The notes under the pieces are model-generated. The model did not search any database, was not told the DNA's origin, and was given only the letters and a program-made list of their open reading frames with translations. 64,000 nucleotides of DNA, taken from positions 372,001 through 436,000 of the forward strand of contig JAURWE010000058.1 of assembly GCA_030655075.1 (NCBI GenBank). The letters are read 5' to 3'. Numbering within the stretch: the stretch's first letter is position 1; each line of letters begins with the position of its first letter. Origin of the DNA: Pararhizobium sp. Its GTDB lineage: Bacteria; Pseudomonadota; Alphaproteobacteria; Rhizobiales; Rhizobiaceae. The translations under genes and the position numbers were made by a program. This document shows positions 58,336 through 64,000 of this stretch, piece by piece.

Positions 58336-60579
58336 ATGGCAGGCAACCGCAAATCATCCGGCAGGATCGAGCCCTCGTTCGAGGGTGGCCGCAGCCGTGA
58401 CGACAGCGATCTGCGCATGAGCGCCGGCGAGCGCGTTGCCGGTGGTGGCGGGCGCAAATCCGGCCGCGGTTCGAAAATGCCCAAGGCAGCCCGCAACAAG
58501 CGTTCCCGCGGCAGACGCGGCGGCTCCGGCGGCGGATTGGTCGGCCTCTTGCGGCGCCTCGTCTATTGGTGTGTCGTGCTCGGCATCTGGAGCGCCATCG
58601 GCATTGGCGGCCTGGTGCTCTATTACGGCGCCCGCATGCCCGCTGCCACCTCCTGGGCTATTCCTGACCGGCCGCCGAATGTGAAGATCCTGGCTGTCGA
58701 TGGCCAGACCATCGCCAATCGCGGCACCACCGGCGGCGAGGCGCTGTCGCTCGAAAACATGTCGCCCTACATCCCGCAGGCTGTCATTGCCATCGAGGAT
58801 CGCCGCTTCTATTCGCACTTGGGTTTTGATCCGCTCGGCTTCGGCCGCGCCATGCTCGCCAACATCAGCAGCGGCCGCATGGTGCAGGGCGGCTCGACGC
58901 TGACCCAGCAGCTTGCCAAGAACCTCTTCCTGTCGCCGGACCGCACGCTTGAGCGCAAGGTTCAGGAAGTGCTGCTCGCCATCTGGCTGGAGCACAAGTA
59001 CAACAAGGACCAAATCCTTGCCATGTATCTCAACCGCGTCTTCTTCGGCTCCAATGCCTATGGCGTCGAGGCGGCCTCGCGGCGCTATTTCAACAAGTCA
59101 GCCCGCGACGTCAACCTGGGCGAGGCGGCTCTGCTTGCCGGCTTGCTGAAAGCCCCGTCGCGCCTGTCGCCGGCCCGTGATCCCGATGCCGCCGAGGCCC
59201 GCGCGCAGGTCGTTCTCGGCGCCATGCGCGAGGAGGGCTTCGTCACCGACAATGAAATCAAGACCGCCATGTCGCAGACCCCGACCAAGGCGAAGAGCTA
59301 TTGGTCCGGTGCCGAGCACTATGCCGCCGATATGGTCATGGATCAGCTGCCGGGCCTGATCGGTGATGTGAAGGCCGACCTTGTCATCGACACCACCATC
59401 GATCTCGGCCTGGAGAAAAAGGCCGAAAAGACCTTGGAAGACACCCTGGCGGCCAGTGGTGACAAATTCAACGTCTCGCAGGCGGCTCTGGTCTCGATCG
59501 ACGGCACCGGCGCCATTCGGGCGCTGGTCGGTGGCCGAGACTATGCCGCCAGCCAGTTCGACCGCGCCTCCAAGGCCAAGCGCCAGCCCGGCTCGGCCTT
59601 CAAGCCTTTCGTTTATGCGGCGGCGCTCGAAATCGGCCGCACGCCGCAGTCGGTGCGCAACGATGCCCCGGTGCGCATCGGCAAGTGGACCCCGGAAAAC
59701 TACGACCAGAAATACCGTGGCGACGTGACGCTGGAAAACGCGCTGGCCAATTCGCTGAATACGATTGCCGCCCAGCTTGTGATGGAGGTCGGCCCTGACA
59801 ATGTCGCCAAGCTCGCCCATCGCCTCGGCATCGAATCGGAGCTGCAGGCCAATGCCTCGATCGCGCTCGGCACGTCGGAAGTCAGCCTCGTCGAGCTGAC
59901 CTCGGCCTATGCACCGTTCATGAACGGTGGCTACAAGGCAACCCCACATGTCATCCGCCGCATCTCCACCGCCGATGGCACGGTGCTCTATGAAAACACC
60001 TACGACAATCCGCCGCGCGTGCTCGAGCCGCTTGTTGTCAGCGACATGAACAAGATGATGATGCGGGTGATCACCAGCGGCACCGGCAAGAAGGCAAAGC
60101 TGCCCGGCTGGCAGGCGGCCGGCAAGACCGGCACCACACAATCCTTCCGTGATGCATTGTTCGTCGGCTACACCAGCAACCTGACAACGGGTATCTGGTT
60201 CGGCAATGACGACGGCAAGTCGATGAAGAAGGTGACAGGCGGGGGCCTGCCCGCGCAGGCCTGGAGCACTTATATGATCGCCGCGCACGAGGGCCTGCCG
60301 CCCTCGCCGCTGTTCGGCACGACCGGCGTCGATCCGGTCTTCGACCCGCAGACCGCAACGCCCGAATCGATCGGTGATATCATTTCGGACGCCTTCGGCA
60401 GCGGTGACAAGGAAGCCTTCCCCGAGCCGCCGCTGCGCACGGGCGAGGCCGTGGTGCTCGAAGGTCAGGATCAGGCCTCGACCGATCCGAATGACGATCT
60501 CATTCCTCCGGCAGATGTCGGCACGACGACCGGTGCCACCAAGCGCACGACGCTGCTCGATTTCCTGACCGGACAATAG
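58336..60579 (+). CDS. Class A penicillin-binding protein (bifunctional)
   Basis: A 747-residue peptidoglycan synthase. The cytoplasmic N-terminus (1-75) is basic and Gly/Ser-rich, then one transmembrane helix (about 76-97). The glycosyltransferase domain has catalytic EDRRFYSHLGFD and GGSTLTQQLAKNLFL. The transpeptidase has SxxK at Ser420-Lys423 (PGSAFKPF), SxN in ANSLNTIAAQ and KTG in AAGKTGTTQSF. It polymerises and crosslinks glycan strands. Assignment to PBP1a or PBP1b is left open; both occur in Rhizobiaceae. Confidence 0.95.
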   Translation: MAGNRKSSGRIEPSFEGGRSRDDSDLRMSAGERVAGGGGRKSGRGSKMPKAARNKRSRGRRGGSGGGLVGLLRRLVYWCVVLGIWSAIGIGGLVLYYGARMPAATSWAIPDRPPNVKILAVDGQTIANRGTTGGEALSLENMSPYIPQAVIAIEDRRFYSHLGFDPLGFGRAMLANISSGRMVQGGSTLTQQLAKNLFLSPDRTLERKVQEVLLAIWLEHKYNKDQILAMYLNRVFFGSNAYGVEAASRRYFNKSARDVNLGEAALLAGLLKAPSRLSPARDPDAAEARAQVVLGAMREEGFVTDNEIKTAMSQTPTKAKSYWSGAEHYAADMVMDQLPGLIGDVKADLVIDTTIDLGLEKKAEKTLEDTLAASGDKFNVSQAALVSIDGTGAIRALVGGRDYAASQFDRASKAKRQPGSAFKPFVYAAALEIGRTPQSVRNDAPVRIGKWTPENYDQKYRGDVTLENALANSLNTIAAQLVMEVGPDNVAKLAHRLGIESELQANASIALGTSEVSLVELTSAYAPFMNGGYKATPHVIRRISTADGTVLYENTYDNPPRVLEPLVVSDMNKMMMRVITSGTGKKAKLPGWQAAGKTGTTQSFRDALFVGYTSNLTTGIWFGNDDGKSMKKVTGGGLPAQAWSTYMIAAHEGLPPSPLFGTTGVDPVFDPQTATPESIGDIISDAFGSGDKEAFPEPPLRTGEAVVLEGQDQASTDPNDDLIPPADVGTTTGATKRTTLLDFLTGQ

Positions 60580-60898
60580 GCAAATCTGTCAAAAATCACT
60601 TGCCCGGCGCAAGCTGACGCGTGCAGAATCACGCGCCGAATGCTGCCGGAATGCGGCGTTTGCATCGCAAGGAACCGTTGCGCATTTGCATATGCCGCGC
60701 GACATCCTATCTGGGTGGAAGGCTGGGCGTGTATTTGCCTGTTTTCGCTGGAATACATGCCTTGCAGTCCTCGTGGCCCGTCCTTATATACGGCCAATCG
60801 CGCGGCATCGGCCGCATCTATAAACAGACCATCCCGTTAGGGACTGTCAAACGAATGCCTGACCGGGTTCCGACAGTCTGCTTCAAGGAGAGAATGAC
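60580..60898. promoter_or_regulatory. dnaK upstream region (no gene)
   Basis: This 319-bp region holds the dnaK promoter(s) and leader and no credible gene. The best promoter is the heat-shock-type site at 60761-60790. The ~100-base leader after it contains GCGCGGCATCGGCCGC near 60800, which may fold. No terminator for the upstream penicillin-binding protein gene is evident. Confidence 0.55.
60761..60790 (+). promoter_or_regulatory. Heat-shock (RpoH-type) promoter for dnaKJ
   Basis: CTTGCA (60761-60766), a 16-base spacer, and CTTATATA (60783-60790) match the alpha-proteobacterial sigma-32 pattern (CTTGAA ... CYTATNT) well. It lies about 110 bp before the dnaK ATG. Heat-shock control of dnaK by RpoH in rhizobia is established. 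Confidence 0.68.
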
Positions 60899-62821
60899 AT
60901 GGCAAAAGTAATTGGTATCGACCTTGGAACGACCAACTCCTGCGTCGCCGTCATGGACGGCAAGGACGCAAAGGTCATCGAGAATGCGGAAGGCGCACGC
61001 ACGACGCCTTCGATCGTTGCCTTCAACGATGATGGCGAGCGCCTGATCGGCCAGCCGGCAAAGCGCCAGGCTGTGACCAACCCTGAAAACACCCTGTTTG
61101 CGATCAAGCGCCTCATCGGTCGCACGTTCCAGGATCCGACCACCCAAAAAGACAAGGCCATGGTGCCTTACAAGATCATCAACGCCGACAATGGCGACGC
61201 CTGGGTCGAGGCACATGGTGACAAATATTCCCCCTCTCAGATCTCCGCGATGATCCTTCAGAAGATGAAGGAAACCGCTGAATCCTATCTCGGCGAAAAG
61301 GTCACCCAGGCCGTCATCACCGTTCCGGCCTATTTCAACGACGCCCAACGTCAGGCCACCAAGGATGCCGGCAAGATCGCCGGCCTCGAAGTGCTGCGCA
61401 TCATCAACGAGCCGACGGCGGCAGCGCTGGCCTATGGCCTCGACAAGAAGGACGGCAAGACAATCGCCGTCTACGACCTTGGCGGCGGTACCTTTGATAT
61501 CTCGGTTCTGGAGATCGGCGACGGTGTCTTCGAAGTGAAGTCGACGAACGGCGACACGTTCCTCGGTGGTGAAGACTTCGACATGCGTCTGGTCGAATAC
61601 CTCGCAGCCGAGTTCAAGAAGGAACAGGGCATCGACCTGAAGAACGACAAGCTCGCTCTGCAGCGCCTCAAGGAAGCTGCCGAAAAGGCCAAGATCGAAC
61701 TCTCGTCCTCACAGCAGACCGAAATCAACCTGCCGTTCATCACGGCGGATGCCTCCGGTCCGAAGCACCTGACGATGAAACTGTCGCGCGCCAAGTTCGA
61801 AAGCCTGGTCGACGATCTCGTCCAGCGCACGGTAGCGCCGTGCAAAGCTGCCCTGAAGGATGCCGGCGTCACGGCTGCCGAGATCGACGAAGTCGTTCTC
61901 GTCGGCGGCATGAGCCGCATGCCGAAGGTACAGGAAGTCGTCAAGCAGCTGTTCGGCAAGGAGCCGCACAAGGGCGTCAACCCGGATGAAGTCGTCGCAC
62001 TCGGCGCCGCCATCCAGGCAGGCGTTCTGCAGGGAGACGTCAAGGACGTTCTGCTCCTCGACGTCACGCCGCTGTCGCTCGGCATCGAAACGCTCGGTGG
62101 CGTCTTTACGCGCCTGATCGAACGCAACACGACGATCCCGACGAAGAAGTCGCAGACCTTCTCGACCGCCGAAGACAGCCAGAATGCCGTCACCATCCGC
62201 GTCAGCCAGGGCGAGCGCGAAATGGCGCAGGACAACAAGCTGCTCGGCCAGTTCGACCTGGTCGGCATTCCGCCGGCACCGCGTGGCGTTCCGCAGATCG
62301 AAGTCACCTTCGATATCGACGCCAACGGCATCGTGCAGGTCTCGGCCAAGGACAAGGGCACCGGCAAGGAGCACCAGATCCGCATCCAGGCGTCTGGCGG
62401 TCTGTCCGACGCCGAAATCGAGAAAATGGTCAAGGATGCCGAAGCCAACGCCGAAACCGACAAGGCCCGCCGTGATGGCGTCGAGGCGAAGAACCAGGCA
62501 GAAAGCCTGATCCATTCGTCCGAGAAGTCGCTGAAGGAATATGGCGACAAGGTCACCGAGGTCGACCGCACGGCGATTGCCGATGCGATTGCCGCCCTGA
62601 AGGCCGCCGTCGAAGCCGGCGAGCCGGATGCCGACGACATCAAGGCAAAGACCCAGACCCTCATGGAAGCCTCTATGAAGCTCGGTCAGGCCATGTACGA
62701 ATCGCAGCAGTCCGATGCGGCCAATGCCGACGCCGAAGCCGATGCGGCCCGTGACGGCGATGTCGTCGATGCCGACTATGAAGAAATCAACGACGAAGAC
62801 GATCGCAAGAAGTCTGCATAA
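60899..62821 (+). CDS. dnaK: DnaK chaperone (Hsp70)
   Basis: A 640-residue Hsp70. The nucleotide-binding domain starts VIGIDLGTTNSCVAVMDG, with AVITVPAYFNDAQRQATKDAG and VYDLGGGTFDISVLEIG, and linker VKDVLLLDVTPLSLGIETLGG near 390. The substrate-binding domain and lid follow, ending in an acidic tail EEINDEDDRKKSA. It binds exposed hydrophobic segments in an ATP-driven cycle with DnaJ and GrpE. AAGGAGAG precedes the ATG. Normal length. Confidence 0.98.
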   Translation: MAKVIGIDLGTTNSCVAVMDGKDAKVIENAEGARTTPSIVAFNDDGERLIGQPAKRQAVTNPENTLFAIKRLIGRTFQDPTTQKDKAMVPYKIINADNGDAWVEAHGDKYSPSQISAMILQKMKETAESYLGEKVTQAVITVPAYFNDAQRQATKDAGKIAGLEVLRIINEPTAAALAYGLDKKDGKTIAVYDLGGGTFDISVLEIGDGVFEVKSTNGDTFLGGEDFDMRLVEYLAAEFKKEQGIDLKNDKLALQRLKEAAEKAKIELSSSQQTEINLPFITADASGPKHLTMKLSRAKFESLVDDLVQRTVAPCKAALKDAGVTAAEIDEVVLVGGMSRMPKVQEVVKQLFGKEPHKGVNPDEVVALGAAIQAGVLQGDVKDVLLLDVTPLSLGIETLGGVFTRLIERNTTIPTKKSQTFSTAEDSQNAVTIRVSQGEREMAQDNKLLGQFDLVGIPPAPRGVPQIEVTFDIDANGIVQVSAKDKGTGKEHQIRIQASGGLSDAEIEKMVKDAEANAETDKARRDGVEAKNQAESLIHSSEKSLKEYGDKVTEVDRTAIADAIAALKAAVEAGEPDADDIKAKTQTLMEASMKLGQAMYESQQSDAANADAEADAARDGDVVDADYEEINDEDDRKKSA

Positions 62822-62836
62822 GTCGATGTTTCAAGC

Positions 62837-62865
62837 GAATCCGGCTGCCCAGCGCAGCCGGATTC
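62837..62865 (+). other. Perfect intercistronic hairpin between dnaK and dnaJ
   Basis: GAATCCGGCTG (62837-62847) pairs without mismatch to CAGCCGGATTC (62855-62865), loop CCCAGCG, 16 bp after the dnaK stop and 23 bp before dnaJ. Only CGTTTA follows, so termination would be partial. It could be an attenuator or mRNA-processing/stability element that sets the DnaK:DnaJ ratio. Confidence 0.8.
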
Positions 62866-62888
62866 CGTTTATCTGGGCCCGGTAGCAC

Positions 62889-64000
62889 ATGGCGAAATCT
62901 GATTTTTACGAAACACTTGGCGTCGCCAAAGGCGCGGATGAAAAGGCGCTGAAAGCGGCCTTCCGCAAGCTCGCAATGCAATATCATCCGGACAAGAATC
63001 CGGGTGACGCCGAGTCGGAACGCAAGTTCAAGGAAATCAACGAAGCCTATGAAACGCTGAAGGACCCGCAGAAGCGGGCCGCCTACGACCGCTATGGCCA
63101 CGCCGCCTTTGAACAGGGTGGCATGGGCAATGCCGGCGGCGGCTTCGGATCTGCCGGTGCCGGTGGCTTCTCCGATATCTTTGAAGACATTTTTGGCGAA
63201 ATGATGGGTGGGGGGCGTCAGCGCCGCTCCGCCGGCGGCCGCGAACGCGGTGCCGATCTTCGCTACAACATGGAAATCACACTGGAGGAATCCTTCTCCG
63301 GCAAGACGGCGCAAATCCGCGTTCCGACCTCGATCACCTGCGATCTCTGCTCCGGTTCGGGCGCCAAGCCGGGCACCAAGCCACAAACCTGCGCCACCTG
63401 CCAGGGCTCCGGCCGCGTGCGCGCCGCCCAGGGTTTCTTCTCTGTCGAGCGCACATGTCCGACCTGTCAGGGCCGCGGCCAGACGATCGCCGATCCGTGC
63501 ACCAAGTGCCACGGCCATGGCCGCGTCACCGAAGAGCGCTCGTTGTCGGTCAATATTCCCGCCGGCATCGAAGACGGCACCCGCATCCGCCTGTCGGGCG
63601 AGGGAGAGGCCGGTGCGCGTGGCGGTCCGGCCGGCGATCTCTACATCTTCCTGTCGGTCAAGCCGCACGAGTTCTATCAACGCGATGGCGCAGATCTCTA
63701 TTGCAGCGTGCCGATCTCGATGACAACGGCAGCTCTGGGCGGCAAGTTCGACGTGGCGACGCTCGACGGCACGAAGTCCCGCGTGACGGTGCCGGAAGGC
63801 ACGCAGGCCGGCAAACAGTTCCGCCTCAAAGGCAAAGGCATGCCGGTCTTGCGCTCGGCCCAGACCGGCGATCTCTACATCCAGATCCAGATCGAAACGC
63901 CGCAGAAGCTCTCCAAGCGCCAGCGCGAGCTGCTGCAGGAGTTCGAACAGCTGTCGTCCAAGGACAACAATCCCGAATCAACCGGGTTCTTCACCCGTAT
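62889..64000 (+). CDS. dnaJ: DnaJ co-chaperone (3' end cut by window edge)
   Basis: The first 370 codons are present. The J domain has MQYHPDKNPGD with the HPD motif; a Gly/Phe region (about 72-100) follows; the zinc-binding region has four CxxCxGxG repeats: CDLCSGSG, CATCQGSG, CPTCQGRG, CTKCHGHG; then the C-terminal substrate domain begins. It stimulates DnaK ATPase activity and delivers clients. The remaining few residues lie past 64000 (family length about 375-380). Confidence 0.97.
   Translation, partial: MAKSDFYETLGVAKGADEKALKAAFRKLAMQYHPDKNPGDAESERKFKEINEAYETLKDPQKRAAYDRYGHAAFEQGGMGNAGGGFGSAGAGGFSDIFEDIFGEMMGGGRQRRSAGGRERGADLRYNMEITLEESFSGKTAQIRVPTSITCDLCSGSGAKPGTKPQTCATCQGSGRVRAAQGFFSVERTCPTCQGRGQTIADPCTKCHGHGRVTEERSLSVNIPAGIEDGTRIRLSGEGEAGARGGPAGDLYIFLSVKPHEFYQRDGADLYCSVPISMTTAALGGKFDVATLDGTKSRVTVPEGTQAGKQFRLKGKGMPVLRSAQTGDLYIQIQIETPQKLSKRQRELLQEFEQLSSKDNNPESTGFFTR

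Noticed and set aside
1..64000. Mobile elements, prophage, CRISPR arrays, tRNA or rRNA genes
   Set aside because: No transposase, integrase, phage structural gene, regularly spaced repeats, or cloverleaf/rRNA sequence was found; composition is even and the gene content is core chromosome.

Overview
The window is a stretch of alpha-proteobacterial chromosome, almost certainly Rhizobiaceae (Rhizobium/Agrobacterium/Allorhizobium group). Diagnostic content includes chvG/chvI (exoS) beside an ATP-type pckA and an hprK-EIIA-HPr cluster, a DivL-type cell-cycle kinase next to tsaE, an ActS/ActR (RegB/RegA-type) pair, an imuA-imuB-dnaE2 mutagenesis cassette behind a GAAC-N7-GAAC LexA box, DUF992/DUF1402/MmcB families, and dnaK-dnaJ. 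The DNA is GC-rich, genes are tightly packed with many 1-4 bp overlaps, and no insertion sequences, prophage, CRISPR, tRNA or rRNA are visible. Most of it is conserved core chromosome; genus and species cannot be fixed from the sequence alone.

Layout. 1-9906 (minus): addB (5' end only), a MurU-like uridylyltransferase, a TsaE-AmgK fusion, divL, ahcY, then ptsH, an EIIA-Man-type protein, hprK and chvG; chvI follows (minus, to 10748). pckA diverges from chvI. 12.7-14.5 kb (plus): arfB-like release factor, a BON-LysM protein and alkB. 14.5-19.1 kb (minus): hisB, a DUF2628 membrane protein, hisH, hisA, hisF, hisE and coaA, mostly overlapping. 19.4-28.9 kb (mostly plus): hslV-hslU, DUF1402 protein, cytochrome P450, a small secreted protein (minus), a HyuA-like protein and glcB. 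29-38.4 kb: an L,D-transpeptidase (minus), mmcB (plus), then a long minus-strand series ynjB-ynjC-ynjD-hrpB-actS-actR (listed in transcription order). 38.7-45.6 kb (plus): imuA-imuB-dnaE2 and purU. 45.6-50.8 kb (minus): an RND efflux operon with its TetR regulator last. 50.9-54 kb: polA (minus). 54.3-64 kb: MarR regulator, M20 peptidase, a 49-residue membrane protein (minus), PfpI/DJ-1 protein, DUF992 protein and an unknown small protein (minus), a class A penicillin-binding protein, dnaK and the 5' part of dnaJ.

How genes work together. MurU and the AmgK half of the fusion would form a peptidoglycan-recycling route from MurNAc to UDP-MurNAc. HprK, HPr and the EIIA protein form a regulatory (not sugar-transporting) phosphotransfer set beside ChvG/ChvI, which is known in Agrobacterium to control the neighbouring pckA. 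ImuA, ImuB and DnaE2 act as one SOS-induced translesion synthesis unit. HslV and HslU form one protease; DnaK and DnaJ one chaperone system.

The most interesting non-coding element lies between polA and marR (about 54080-54230, plus strand). Three consecutive hairpins expose C-rich loops and the last is a strong intrinsic terminator: a trans-acting small RNA, probably of the rhizobial alpha-r7 type. Other unexplained structures are a palindrome plus half-site repeat upstream of ahcY, a 10-bp-arm inverted repeat between chvI and pckA, a perfect 11-bp hairpin between dnaK and dnaJ, and a palindromic operator in front of the efflux operon. Protein-level oddities include the Tyr-for-His substitution in DivL, a probable propeptide on HslV, and the TsaE-AmgK fusion.
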